DNA of 64,000 bases. Source: Corbicula japonica (lineage: Eukaryota; Mollusca; Bivalvia; Venerida; Cyrenidae). The stretch spans positions 1 to 64,000 of the forward strand of contig JAZAYU010000182.1 of NCBI GenBank assembly GCA_038501625.1, read 5' to 3'. The translations under genes were made by a program, and so were the position numbers. Shown piece by piece: positions 22,001 to 37,000 of this stretch. Position 1 is the stretch's first letter; the number at the start of each line of letters is the position of its first letter. The notes beneath the pieces are model-generated. The model did not search any database and was not told where the DNA came from. It saw nothing but the letters and a program-made list of their open reading frames with translations.

Positions 22001-25000
22001 CTTCTGCACTGGAAGCATCTTGGTCAGAAAACCCTAATGAATGAAAAAGCCAACATTGTTGATCCTGATAAGCCAGCATGTATGAGCCAGTTGAACTGGA
22101 TCCACAGTTTGCCCACGTGATAAAGGCTTATCTAACGAGGAAATGATTAGTGAGCTGAAAATGTTCAATTCTCTCCAGACCCCTTACATCTCCATTCATA
22201 TGTTCAGTAGACTGTGTTTTTCTGCTGCTGGCTCCCTGGTCAGCATCACGAGCCTGGTCCAGTCCAGACTGTACGCTGGGTACCGGGACTGGTTTCTCCT
22301 CTGTGTGCGCTGCTCCTGCCTCGCTGGTACCGTCCTGTCTCCCAGCATCCTCCTCTATGTTCTTCTGGTAGATTCTCCGTGCGTCTATCGACACAGCCGT
22401 CTCACTAGGGTCCTCGTTACTCTGAGATTCATCATCAGCACTTTCATCATCTTCATCACTTCCAATCCTATAAACAGATTATCATATCTTTATCAGTTTT
22501 ATATGCTTGCCTAATAGTTCAGTTATTTTACACATCCTGTTTGCTTGTTCCCCCACCTGTTTAGTTTGTTTCCCCCACACACACAGACACCTGTTGTTTG
22601 TTCCCCCCCCCCCCACACACACACACATGTTGAAACCCCCCCCACACACATATTTGCCAAATAGTTCAGTTATTTTACACATCCTGTTTGTTTGTTCCCA
22701 CACCTGTTTTGTTTGTTCCCTCAAATGTTCCATTTGTTCCAACACATTTCCTCACATCTTATGTTTGTTCCCATACGTTGTGTTGCTTCCCACATGTTTT
22801 TTTTCCTCCACATTTTTTTTGTTCCCCCCACAAGGTTGTTTGCTCTACACCAGTTTTGTTTGTTTCACCATACGTATTGAACAAACTGGTGCGGCCAAAA
22901 AGACATTTACTGTAGAAAGGTAAACAATAACATTGAAGAAGGCTAAAAATGTATTAGTTCTTGAAAAAAACCTGTTCTCTGAAGTTGAGGACTCAACCAA
23001 AGGGCAGGAGCAAGTGGTTACAGGCATTCCATGTATGACTGAATCCTGGGTGATGGGGGAAGGAACAAGTATGAATCAATTACCTCGTATAAGGTTTGGT
23101 TTCACTGGGAGCAAGTTGTATCTGGACACCTTTGAACGGAGATTCTGGGTCGTCATCTTTGTCGTCAGCGTCTTGTACCTCCATCTCGTACGCCAGCTCG
23201 TCATCTCGGGCCTGAATGACACAAAAAAAACCTAACATCGACTTTTCTTTTTTCTTTCGTTTTCTATTTTTTATGACATTATTATTTTCAACTTCCTAAA
23301 TTTTGATTTAGGTAATACTTCTATCAAATTGGAACGCATTTAGTGAAGGCATGTAATTATACTGTAATAGACAAGTTCTTTTAACCAACTTGGCCCATGC
23401 CCACATGACATAGAGCCTCAAAATAGGAGAAGATATTTGGTGTTATTAATGACCCATCTGACAGGGCTTTTTTTTCAATGCCTGGGAAAGGTGCCCATAC
23501 CCTAAACCTTGGGGAAAACAGAATGTTTTTTTTTTTATTTTTAATATCATCACAGAATACCTTGCCAAGATCTTCTTCTTCGGTCTGTGTGGGTCTAGTA
23601 TCATCTTGGTTATCGCTGGCGTTAGCCGTGGACTCGGTCGTATCCGACTCATCCTCTGATTCTTTGTTACCATCATCATCCCCAAATTCACCCTCTTTAT
23701 CCACATCTAAACCAGTCTCCTGTAAGAGCATCATTGCTCGATAAGAAGGCTTTAAAAATACTAAGGCGTTTTAGTAACACTCCTTTTTTTATAAGATCTA
23801 AATTCTGTCTAAACATCATTTCATCATTTTTTTTTTACATCATTTCATAGTTCCTCCAAGATCTTGAAAATATGGCTGTTCCATTGATACAAATATACTT
23901 TTCTTTCAAAATTTTATTACTTTCTGAGAGTCATTAAAAAAACAAATCACACTATTCTTTAAGTCTAAAAACTTTATATCCTTTCCGACAAGAAGATTTT
24001 TAAAGTTTTTCCTATATAAGTCTATATAAAATGAAGTGACCCCTGGGGCGGGGCCAATTTTGACCCCAGGGAAATCATTTGAACAATCTTTGTAGAGTTC
24101 CACTAGAGGGTGCTAAATGCCAAATATCTAAGCTCTAGGCCTTGTGGTTTCAGACAAGAAGATTTTAAAAGTTTTTCCTATATAAGTCTATGCAAAATGA
24201 AGTGACCCCTGGGGCGGGGCCAATTTTGACCCCAGGGAAATCATTTGAACAATCTTTGTAGAGTTCCACTAGAGGGTGCTAAATGCCAAATATCTAAGCT
24301 CTAGGCCTTGTGGTTTCAGACAAGAAGATTTTTAAAGATTTTCCTATATAAGTCTATGCAAAATGAAGTGACCCCTGGGGCGGGGCCAATTTTGACCCCA
24401 GGGAAATCATTTGAACAAGCTTTGTAAAGTTCCACTACAGGGTGCTAAATGCCAAATATCTAAGTTCTAGGCCTTGTGGTTTCAGACAAGAAGATTTTTA
24501 AAGTTTTTCCTATATAAGTCTATGCAAAATGAAGTGACCCCTGGGGCGGGGCCAATTTTGACCCCAGGGAAATCATTTGAACAATCTTTGTAGAGTTCCA
24601 CTAGAGGATGCTAAGTGCCAAATATCTAAGCTCTAGGCCTTGTGGTTTCAGACAAGAAGATTTTTAAAGTTTTTCCTTTCGGTTGCCATGGCAACCAGAG
24701 TTCTGCATGGAATTGATTTCTGTGAACAACTTTGGAAGAGCTTCATGCAAGGAACATTCCTGCCAAGTTTCAGCAAGATTGGCCCAGGAGTTCAGGAGAA
24801 GAAGTCGTTCGAAGAAAAAGTTGACGACGCATGCACGGACGACGGACATCAGGCGATCACAAAAGCTCACCATGAGCACTTCATGCTCAGGTGAGCTAAT
24901 AAAGCATATATGTTTTTGTCTGTTACAGGTATTCTACCTTTTAATGAAATTCGGAATTTTGAACATGGTAAGAAACCCGATAAATAACTGTAAAACACGT

Positions 25001-28000
25001 TACGGTCTTTCTTCTGTAAAAAAGGTGGAAAATGCATATCAAGAATGGTGCGTTAAAATCCCGAATTTCAACGCTCTTTTATGTAATGGGTGAAAAATTC
25101 GGTTTATCGCAGGAAGACTGTAACGTAAAATTCTGTAAATTAATTAATCTAATTAACAGTAATTAATTTTTATGCCATTGCAAAAAATGTCATTTTTAAG
25201 TTATTACTAGGTAGATACAGGATTCTTTTAAAATAATGAATAACTGTTTTGGAGCCACTTTTTTATTTTGACAATGAAAGATGAAGAAACAGCAACACAT
25301 GTAATTAGATTTTTTTTCTTAAAATTGAACTTTTTAAAATTACTCATTTTCTTATCAGATTATCCAAGTCAAATGTATTCAATTTCTTACTAAATTATAT
25401 TTGAGAGAAAATATGCGATGCGTTCAAAGGACTAATAGTTTTAAAATACTGATTGATGATTCCGTGTTCTTTTAAATAGCCACCAAAGTAAGGACTTTTT
25501 TAAAAATGAAAAATAAATCGACGGGTTTCCGATGAAAAAAACATGGTCGGGTTTTGAAAAGCGATTTTTTTGACATGTTTAAATACGTTTCGGGCGTCTT
25601 CCCGTAAAACAGGTTCGGGTTTTGGGAAGTCAAAATTTTGTCACGTTTAAATACGTTATGGTCATGGAAAGGATATTAAATTTTATACCTATTCTATCAT
25701 TATATCCTTTCAAATGTAACCATCTGTGGTACTTTTTTGTATGCAGGAAAATTTAACTAAGTTCAACTACTTGTACCTAAATTTACACCCATAAAACATC
25801 AATTCTCAAAGGCATAATGAAATTACACCAATACCGTCATTGTTCGAATATAAGCTGCACTCATGTATAAGCCGCACCGCCCACAAACATGATAGAACAG
25901 ATGAAAATGGCTTAACAAAGTGTATAAGCAGCCAAACCTGTGTATTAGCCGCACCCCCAACTTTTTACCTCCAAATTCTGGGGAAAAAGTGCGGCTTATA
26001 TTCAAACAATTACGGTAAATGATTTGTAACTTACTGTTTCAGAGTCTGATATAGCTTGAGCTTTCTTCATTTTCTCCGCTATAAGAGGGTCATCTAAGTC
26101 CTGCATCAGGCGAAAGAAGGCGAGTTCGTTGAACAGAACTTCTGACATGTCCACCAACAGGTCCTCACCACACTCCCTCATCCTGTAACAGGCAGTAAAG
26201 AGTACATGTCACGAAATTCTTGATACTGACCAATCGGAGGAATAACATGTTAAGTCAATCATTTTTAGACACACAAAACCTGAATATCAGGCATACGCCT
26301 GAAAACTTTCACCCATGGGACTGTGTTCTTATTACTGATATTGAATTCTGCTGGCACATCAGTAAAGGGTCATAACTCTGGTAAAAATGGTCCCAGGAAA
26401 AAATCTTTTCTTTACAATCACGTACACATCTTGCTTGATCATATGTGCAAGTTTGAAAGAAATCTGTACAAAAGTTAGCAGTTGATGCCACAAGATTTCG
26501 AGTGCTTCTATATATGCCTCCCACTTCATAGGGGCAAAACAATGAACTAACAGTATTCTAACCAATAACTTATGGATTCATTGTATGTTTTGTTGTAAGT
26601 GATTGCCCAAACTGGCCTTGAGTATTTTTTGTTGCGTAATTGTTTATTTTCCTCTGCTATTCTAGTATTGGCCTTGCATCACTCCACTGTTTACTACAAC
26701 AATTTTGTTTCTGTTCCTTTTGGTTTAAAAGCTGTACTGTAAAATCTTCCTTCAGTAAATTGAAACAAATAAATCTCATTTAACCATACCTTTCATTTAA
26801 TAAAAGTAATTCTGGTAACAAGTAATCATCAGGGGATCTTACATTTTGTCTAAATTTCAGCAAAAATGTCAGATTTATGAAAAAATTGGGACATTAAAAT
26901 TTTAAGAAAACCTGGTAAATGGCAAGGTATTGTATGCCCCTAACACATAAAAAAATTCAGACTTCCTGAAAGTTGAAAAAAAGTGTCAGACAAGATGTGA
27001 AAATCTTACCAGACAGGTCTGTCGGTCTGGCAACTTTCAGGAAGTCTGAAACATTGACTTACTTTCTCCCTTCATATTTGGCGAGTGTGTCCTGCAGTAT
27101 GGAACCAAGCTGTCTATGGAAGAACCTCGCAAACTCCTGGCCGCTGTCGTACTGCCTAGTCAGAGACAGAACAAGTCGCTTGATGTAGGCGAGCAGCTGC
27201 GGAGAACACATGTTGTCCATGTGCTCTTTGATCACTGGGATTACCTCCGTCATAATGGTCTTGATCTGCTGGTCCAACTGCTGCGTGTCTATTCTAGGAT
27301 ACTGCAACACAAAGCAACCGTTCAGTGCGAAAACTTTGACCTTTCATAATATCAAGTAATATATTTCAATGAGTTCTAAATATCATGAATAAAATCACCT
27401 ACATGTAATAGATAATTATGCAATCAGACTTGACTTTGAAGTTTGAAATTTCTGGGGTTCAAATTATCAAAAGTTAATGCATATGAATTATGTTGGCGTT
27501 TTACTGGGACCAAGATACGAGTTCAATGTATCTTTGGTGTTCGAATGATCAAAATCCAATTTAAGAAGTTGGGACTGTTTTTGTTTTTACCAGAGTAAGT
27601 GAGTGAGCTCACAAAAATGTATTTTCACGAGTGGCAACGCATTTAACTTTGTATGAATGTCATAAGCATCAATAGGTAAAATGTTTATTTTTGTATGTTG
27701 GTAAGGAAGCAGAATATGTTAAAACTTGCAATACATATAGGTAGTCATACTTTTAACCCTATCCTCGATGTATACACCTTAATGACATGGGTGAACAGTG
27801 CAGATCAGCCAGCAAACATGTGTCATCTGATCAGGATCTACACTGTTTGCTTTTTGATTTATTAGGTTATTTATGACCAAAAGCAAAGTGCAGATCATGA
27901 TCAGACAGCACCCATGTACCAGCTGATCAGGATCTACACTAGTCACAGATAAAATGCAAATTTATTGGTCAAAGGGTTAATGTAGAGCAAACTTTTGTGT

Positions 28001-31000
28001 TTACAACTGGCATAAATTAATTCTGGAGGACAAGAACATTAACTTACTGGCACTGAATCAGAATTCACGGAGCTCTCGTCTCCCTGGTCCATGGCAGAAC
28101 TACTGACATCCCCCATGTCATTACTGCGAGACTCCGATACGGATCTCACCTTCTCTCGCTTTGAGGCTAGCTTCTTCTCATATTCCTTCATCTTCTCTAA
28201 TGTCTGAAACAGTTACATCAACCCTGTTAAAATGGAATAAATCAACCTGTTTTTGAAGTTTAACCCTTTACTCTCTAGATAAACCTTCATTGTGTGGGAC
28301 AACAGTTTAGATTCAGATCAGCCGGCACATCCAAGCTGTCTGATCAGGATCTGCACTGTTTGCTTTTTGATTCATTTATTTCAGACTAAGATGCAACCAG
28401 TGTTGATCCAGATCAGATGGCACTGGCCCACAAGCTTTAACCCTTTCCCGTATGGATACACCTTTATTGCTAGGGCGAACAGTTTAGATCCAGATCAGCC
28501 GGCACATCCGTGCCGTCTGATCAGGATCTAAACTCTTCGCTTTGATTCATTAGGTTATTTCTGACCAAATGGCGACCAGTGCAGATCCTGATCAGACAGC
28601 ACGGATGTGCCAGCTGATCTGGATCTACACTGGTCGCACATGCTTAAAAATGTGTATATATACAGGAATATGTATAACATGTATATATGCAGTAAAGGGT
28701 TAATGTCTTACACCCCAAGCCCTACAAGTTGCATTAATGGGTGTGAACAGAGCAATACATCAACTAATGCTTGCCCGAAATGTTTTAACCATTTACCTGC
28801 TGAATAAAATATCATGTACTCAGCTTTCTATCAATTTCAATCAGTCTATTCATTGTTCATAGGGATGTTGTACTAAAATTTATTAAGGAACAATACTCAC
28901 TGTAGACCCTGATTAAAACTTGCATGGATGCTAGGGCTGATATGGGTATATACAAATGCAACAAATGCTGTTCTGAGCACTTTTAAAGGGTTAACAACAT
29001 AATACAATAAGAGCAGCAATGTGATGAAACCAGGGTTTCTTCTTAAATTTATAGTGAAAAATGGCATAACTATGACAAAATACAATCAGGAGTTATGAAA
29101 CTTGTCCTGTTTATTGTAATTTTGATGTAACACAACTATGTTTAGTTTCAAAGCTCTAACTTTAATGGTTATACTTAAAACAAAAAACTGAAATGTTGAC
29201 CCGCCTTCCCTCCCCCCTCAAACAACATACGCCAATCTAATAACCAGGGTTTTTCAAAGAAAACCTGGTTAAAACCATTGCTGAATGCTCACTTTGTCAA
29301 GATTAATGACTGTCTCTCCGAGTGAGTCATCTGCAAACGGATTGTCCCAGTAGGAGTTAGAGGGTGTGGACACTGAGCTTGTAACCTCGGCTGGTTCCTG
29401 GTAGTCATACTCGTCGTTCTTCATCGAGCCGCTCCGCAGCAGCTGGGCCGTCTTCTGGCGCTCCTTAGCCACCAGGTTAGCAGCAACTTTCTGTTTCAAC
29501 TTGCTCTGTAACAGGAACTGAAATATCAACAGTTTAATCCTCACAAATCCAAGTAAGTAAAGCTATCATATAGCAACAATGGCACCAATAAAGCAACAAC
29601 AGCACCAAATATAGAAACACAGCACCATCATATATAGTAGCAATAGCACCAATATAGCAACAAAAGCAACTTTTATACCAACTACAGCACCATATATAAC
29701 AACAACAGCACCATTTATAGCAACAACAGTACCATATACAGCAACAACAGCACTGCATAACATGTGTGTTTAAACATTTGGACAATAGGCAGTTTCTGTA
29801 ATAGCTTTACATGGCAAATTTTAGCATAGGGTTTTAATTTGCACACTAAATACGCAAAAAATAATCCCCAAGGCAAAAGAAAAATGTTTCTGCAGTACAA
29901 GACTGTTCTTTGAGAAATTAAACAAAAGAGACTGAATAACTTCAAAAGCAATTTGAGAATTCAACATAGAGGTTATGAATGTCAAAATATTCATATAAAC
30001 AGCAAAGTCACTTGACTAAAATCCATTTACTCTATGAAAAATGTTGGAATTCTAATACCTTGGTACCAAGGTGGTACCAAGGTATTAGTGATATTAATAT
30101 CTTTCTCTGAAGTTTACAAACCTTGACTTCCTCATCATCTGTTGTTACATTACTCTCACTGGGTGTGAGCTCAGCATTAGTGAAATTTCCTGAACTGGCT
30201 TTCATCCAAGGTGGGGGCGGCTGAAATCACAAATACTGACATGTCATTGGGTGAATCAGGTCTTTGACCTGGTAATGTAACCTGAGGATCAGCGATAGCC
30301 ATATTATTACATCTGGTTCCCAATTATTACATCTGGTTCCCTATTATTACATCTGGTTCCCAATTAATACCTTTAATTCCCAATTATTATGTCTGATTCT
30401 CAATTATCATGTGGTCCCAATTATAACATCTGGTCCCCAACTTTTTTGTCAGTTTTCCAACATCTGGTTCCCAATTATTATGTCAGGTTTTGAAATACTA
30501 CATCTGGTCCCAAACAGTTATGTCTGGTTCCAACTATTACATCTGGTTCCCATTTATTATGTGTTCCCAATCATTACATCTGGATCCCAACTATTTTGTC
30601 AGTTTCCCAAACTATAACATCTGGTTCCCAATAATTACATCTGGTTCCCAATTATTTAATCTGGTTCCCATCAATCTCATTGATGAAGTAATAATCAAAT
30701 CTTATCTGTGTATTTATATAATTGCTAGATTTTTTTCCAAATGTGTTTATTTCATACACAATTATAAACAACTTGGCTCAGATGTCAATGTCAATTACAT
30801 AGGTGGATTTACTGTGAAAATCAATGCTAAAACAAATTCAATGATTCTGCTTATATTGCTTTACCCTGCTACCATTTATTGATTTTTCTTCGATTTTTGT
30901 AGATCTTTTTTATGTTAGTTTTTTTTTATAATAATGTTATCTTTTATATTAACATAATTATTATCTTTTATATTAAAATATTATCAAATTGCAAACAATA

Positions 31001-34000
31001 TGTGAATTGATATTAACTGACATTAAACTAAGCAGGCATGTAATGTCAACTTACAGCAGAGACAGAATTTTCCTCTACTAGGTATTTAGAGACAACATCT
31101 TTAATATCGTAGAGAACTCTCTGTCGGAGGTAGTCGGTGGTGAGAAGCTGCAACTCTCGGAACAGCTCTATCAGGTAGTGAGGCCGGTTCTCATTCTGAG
31201 AGATCAGTGTGGCCACTTCAGAGTAGATTGTCTCTCTCAGGGTCTCAAACAGAGACAGCTCTGTGGGGTCCTCATCTTCTCTGTAAAAAAAGAATGTCCA
31301 GAGGTTATAAAACTGAGAATGGAAACCAGTCTCAAATCTCAAGCATCTGATTGGCTGAAATAGCGATTAGTTTTGATCAAACAAGCATGGTTCGAGATCG
31401 ACGGACCGAACTATATGTGCAAAGCAATTTACTCGTGCTTCTTTGAAGGGGTGGTGTAATAATTTGAATGGCTTCCACCTGGTCCGAAAGGTATATATAG
31501 GATACACTGGACAGTGTATACTTTGGATAACAAGCAATTTCTGCAGAAGCTTCGGGACTGTTAAGGATTGAAATGTTGCAACATACATGCTGTCCCATGT
31601 AGTCTTCTGAAGACACTTTTTTTAGCTGCCATATGAGTCACAAAACAATATTCCGTGATATTTAACCCTTTCCTGTACAGACACACTTTAATTGCTAGGG
31701 CAAACAGTTTAGATCCAGATCAGCCGGCACATCTGTGCCGTCTGATCAGGATCTAAACTGTTCGCTTTTAGATTCATTAGGTTATTTCTGACCAAAATGC
31801 AACCAGTGCAGATCCAGATCAGACCGCCCGGATGTGCCGGCTGATCTGGATCTACACTGGTCGCACATGCGTAAAAATGCGTATCTATACAGGAAAGGGT
31901 TAAAAAAAGAAGGTGATTTCCTGAACAGAACTGAGTATTATACATGACAAAATCTGATGATCATTGCTAAAGGATGGTTTTAGACAAAACTAGAAATGTG
32001 TCCATAGGACACGGAGGCCCCCACTATGCATCGTTTTCAGATACTAAAGTGCAATGATGGGAATAATAGCATTTCAAAGACAGTGATGTTCGAGTAATTA
32101 TAAGAATATGCATAAACTTGATGATCAAGTAAATTATTTGTATTTGTGGCACTGTTGTCTTCTCATTATGGAAATGTCTGTGAAGAAGTTGGTGGTAATG
32201 CAATGCAATGTCATAGTGAACATTTGTGCCAAGTTATTTTAAAATCCCTTCATTCATAAAGAAGTTATAGCCCGAACAAGTAAATTCAAGTTTTAGTAAC
32301 TGTGACCTTGACCTTGGATTTACAGGCATGGGTAATGTACGCAACACACCGCCTTGTCATGGTGAACATTTGTGCCAAGTTATTTTGAAAACCCTCCATT
32401 CAAAACAAAGTTATAGCCCGGACAAGGAAATTCTATTTTTAGTAACAGTGACCTTGACCTTGGACCTACAGGCACAGACATGGTACACAACTCACCACCT
32501 TGTCATGGTGAACATTTCTGCCAAGTTATTTTGAAATTACTATATTCCTAATGTAGTTACAACCCTGACAAGAAAATTCTATTTTAGTAACAGTGACCTT
32601 GACCTTGGACCTAGGCATGGGCATGGTACGGGACACACCATCTTGTCATGATGAACATTTGTGTCAAGTTATTTTGAAATCAATCTATTCCTAACAAAGT
32701 TACAGCCCGGACAAGAGAATTCTATTTTAGTAACAGTGACCTTGACCTACAGGCATGGGCATGGTACGCGATACACCGCCCTGTCATGGTGAACATTTGT
32801 GTCAAGTTATTTTGAAATCCCTCCATTTATAATGAAGTTACAGCCTGGACAAGAAAATTATATTTTTAGTAACAGTGACCTTGACCTTGGACCTTCAGGC
32901 TTGGGTATTGTGCGGACAAACTGCCTTGTCATAGTGAACATTTGTGCAAAGTTATTTTGAAATCCCTCCATTCATAACAAAGTAACAGCCCGGACAAGAG
33001 AATTCTATTTTAAGTAACACTGACCTTGACCTTTGACCTACAGGCATGGGCATGGTACATGACACATCACCCTGTCATGGTGAACATTTGTGCCAAGTTA
33101 TTTTGAAATCCCTCCATTCATAACAAAGTAACAGCCCGGACAAGAAAATTCTATTTTTAGTAACAGTGACCTTAACCTTGGACCTAAAGGCTTGGGCATG
33201 TATGTGACATACCGTCTTGATATGGTGAACAATTATACCAAGTTATTTAAAAATCAAATAAGAAATAACAAAGTTACAGAGCGGATAAGATTTTGCAAGA
33301 AAATTCTATTTTTAGTAACAGTGACCTTGACCTTGGACCTACAGTCACGACACACCGCCTTGTTATGGTGAACATTTGTGCCAAGTTATTTTGAAATCCC
33401 TCCATTCCAAACAAAGTTAAGGGCAAAGTGTATATTTTTCTTAACACAAAATGTAAGTGAAAAAGGGGCATAATTTGAAAATATTGGAAGCATGGTTATG
33501 GGTCTTGTTGGTTATGATGTAGATTTTGATGGTGAAAATATATTTCAAGTTTCAAGGCAGTATCTCAAGTAGTTTTTAAGTTATGGGCAAAATGCACAAA
33601 ATATAAGAAACAAGATATATTCCTATTAAAACTAATGTAAATGGAAGTATCAAAGGGCCATAACTTCTGAACAGAACATGTAAGAGCAAAACCCCACCTT
33701 TTTGCACAACAACATATCAGGCCAAGCATTGTGGTAAAGTTTCATCAAATTCCCAGCAGAGGTGTAGGAGGAGTTGCGTTTACAAGATATATTCCTATTA
33801 AAACTAATGTAAATGGAATTATCAAAGGGCCATAACTTCTGAACGGAACATGTAAGAGCAAAACCCCACCTTTATGCACAACAACATATCAGGCCAAGCA
33901 TTGTGGTCAAGTTTCATTAAATTCCCACCAGTAGTGTAGGAGGAGTTGCGTTCACGAATTATACTCCTATTAAAACTAATGTAAATGGAAGTATCAAAGG

Positions 34001-37000
34001 GCAATAACTTCTGAACGGAACATGTAAGAGCGAAACCCCACCTTCATGCACAACTTCATATCAGGCCAAGCATTGTGGTCAAGTTTCATTAAATTCCGAC
34101 CAGTAGTGTAGGAGGAGTTGCGTTCACGAGAATATCGGACGGACGGATGGACGGACGGACCGACGGACAGGAGCAACTCTTAATGCCCATCGCCATTTCA
34201 TGGCGCGGGCATAAAAATGGTTATATTTTTTCTGTCCTCCATGTTCTCTTTTATTTTAGTAGACCCCTTGCAAATATCACTTACCTGTCCTGCTGACTGG
34301 CATTGGCCTGGTTGGCCTGGGTGACTGCGGCCACACTGGACTGTATACTACTGGTTATACTCCTTCCATCCTCGGCGTACCCTGCTCCACTGATACCGGC
34401 ACTGAGACCTGGTCTATACACCTCACCACTGGTACCAGACTTTGATTTGATTGTTCTTTTTGGGCCTAAGAAAAATCAACAACCATAACATTTTAATCAA
34501 AGCTGCAAACACAAGTTCATACAAAACTGTTTTATTTAGTAAATTAGCTTTTAACTCTTTACTCCATAAATACACTTTTTTTCACATGGGTAAACATTCT
34601 AGATCCAGATCAGCCAGCACATGTGTGCTGTTTGATCAGGATCGGCACTTTTCACTTTCTGATTTGTAAGGTTATTTCTAACCAATATGTGACCAGTGTA
34701 GATCCAGATCTGACAGCATAGATCGGGATCTACTCTAGTCCCAAACACATAAAAACATGTTTATATGGAGTAAAGGTTTTTTTTTATTTTATCACGTTGT
34801 TGCTGCACTTCTAATTAGACGAATACATTTTATACAACATTTTGGAAGAGCTAGGCCCAAGATCATAAAACTTAGTTTTGAGACCAGTCTCAAATCTCAA
34901 GGATCTGATTGGCTGAAATGGCGACTGGTTGCCATTTCAGCCAATCAGATCCTTGAGATTTGAGACTGATCTCCAGATTTAGTTTTATGATCTTGGACCC
35001 AGAATAAAATGACCAATGGAAATACTACAAAATATCACATGCTCTGTATGGACTTTCTGTGTTACAGCGATGACATGATAACCCTAGCATTGTTGTTATT
35101 AGTTGTTAACTCTTATTCATCCTGTACATTCATGTTTACAAACATAACCAAAAAGCAAAGAATGTTTGTATCAGTGATAAAGGCTTCAGATTCAAATGTT
35201 ACACACAAGCACTGGGTCTCAGATTCAAACTGTAGACTATCCATGTTGAGCCGGGCTCATTGATGACAAATGTTATAAAAAAAACAACAATAAATATTGT
35301 CTACCATTTTCAAAAGACTATTTGAAAATGTCCATAATTTTCTTAAAAATGTATTCAGAGCTCGGAAACATGATTTACATTATAAAAGGAATATGTTTTC
35401 TGATTATCACTGATGACGCCAGCAAATTCTTGGAGGCACATACATATATATTTACACTTTAACTTCATCCTCTATGATGAAGTCTTATTCACCTAACTAA
35501 TTCTTCAATTAACTTTTGTATTAATGAAGGCCCTTTTGGCTTCACACACTTTAAACAACCAAACTGTTTTTCATACGAAATTGAAAATCATCAAATATCG
35601 ATTCAATCCTTAAATCAGGTACAAATAATGACAGATATTTATATTTACCTGTGTCTGTGGTCTGTTTTTGAGATCTGTCTTGTAACTGGTTTCTTTCATA
35701 AAATTCCCTGAAACACATACATGTCATTTCTATCAAACCATACATTTCATATTAATCAAATTAACAATCTTAAATCTCTAATACTTACACTTCAACTTCA
35801 TCCTCTAAAATGAAATCCTATTTATCTTAGAAATCTGATGGTAAACATTGTGACATACAGTACTGTGAACGTTTAAGGTTACAAACGAAACGCACGATAC
35901 ACGAAAAACGGACGCACGATAAATGATAGACAGACGCACGATACGCGATAGACGGATGCACTATACACGGTATACGCACGATACACGATACTGCCGATTC
36001 AAATAATTTGTATGAGATATCTAAAAATTTGAAAATGTTATGAAAATATAAGATGAATGGTTGAAATTAAATGATATAATTTGAATATGTAAGTAACTTA
36101 TTCACGTTGTACGATAAAATTTAAGACACATGATGCACGATACACGATGTATGGACACACGACGCAAGTTAGACGGACGCACGATACACGTTAGACGGAC
36201 GGACGATACACGGACGCACGATAGACGCAAATTTTGTAACATTAAACGTTCACAGTACTGTATTACTTAAAATGTATATCCAAGGGTGCAAGTTAGGAAT
36301 TCCAAAAAAAAATTTATATAGGGAAAAGGAAGAAAATCAATCAACACACAAAAACCAGAATTTCAGGCGTATGCCTGAAAACTTTCACCCATGTGTATAT
36401 CGAGATCAGATGGCAATATGTGCCAACAGATCTGGATCCACACTGGTTGCCAATGTGATAAAAGAGGTATCCATGGAGTTAGGGTTTCAGACTGAAAGCT
36501 TGAACAGTTTATCACCAGGAAATGTCTTTGATAGAAACTTGGGAGAAATAATCTCCTAAATGTCCAGAACTTCTCCCTCTACAGAGCCAAAGGAAGAAGT
36601 TTTTCAATATATATTTGATACAAAATCTTAAAATTCTTGTTCACTTCTCTCAATAAACTTGGAAAAAAAAATTCTCCCAGTTTTGACGTACTTAGCCAAT
36701 ACTTATCACCGTGCAGTTTGTTTCTCCTTACCTTCTTTTTCTGGCAAGATAATCCTCGAAGGATTCTCTGTCTGGAGAAAAACCCACCGATTCTTCCTCC
36801 TCTTCTTCAGCCTGGCTGTAGGTCTGCACCGACTGAGTCTTCGACCTCCGAACTGCTACTGTAGGTAACTGTGGCGGGCTAACCGACTTCTTCTTAGTCT
36901 TCTGTGGGAATCCCTCCCTGGCGGATTGCCGAGATGTACGTCTCTGTCTCTCCGGACTTTCAGAAGGGTCAGATCTGGTCCCGACTTCAGTGTCAACAAC

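Noticed and set aside
22507..22923. 138-residue Pro/Cys/His-rich open frame
   Set aside because: Produced by the TTGTTCCCC repeat.
24640..25093. Overlapping open frames of 84 and 136 residues
   Set aside because: They lie in the tail of the tandem repeat and adjacent intron DNA; no conserved motifs.
36272..36559. 95-residue open frame
   Set aside because: Crosses a TTAA element fragment and unannotated intron DNA; nothing conserved.
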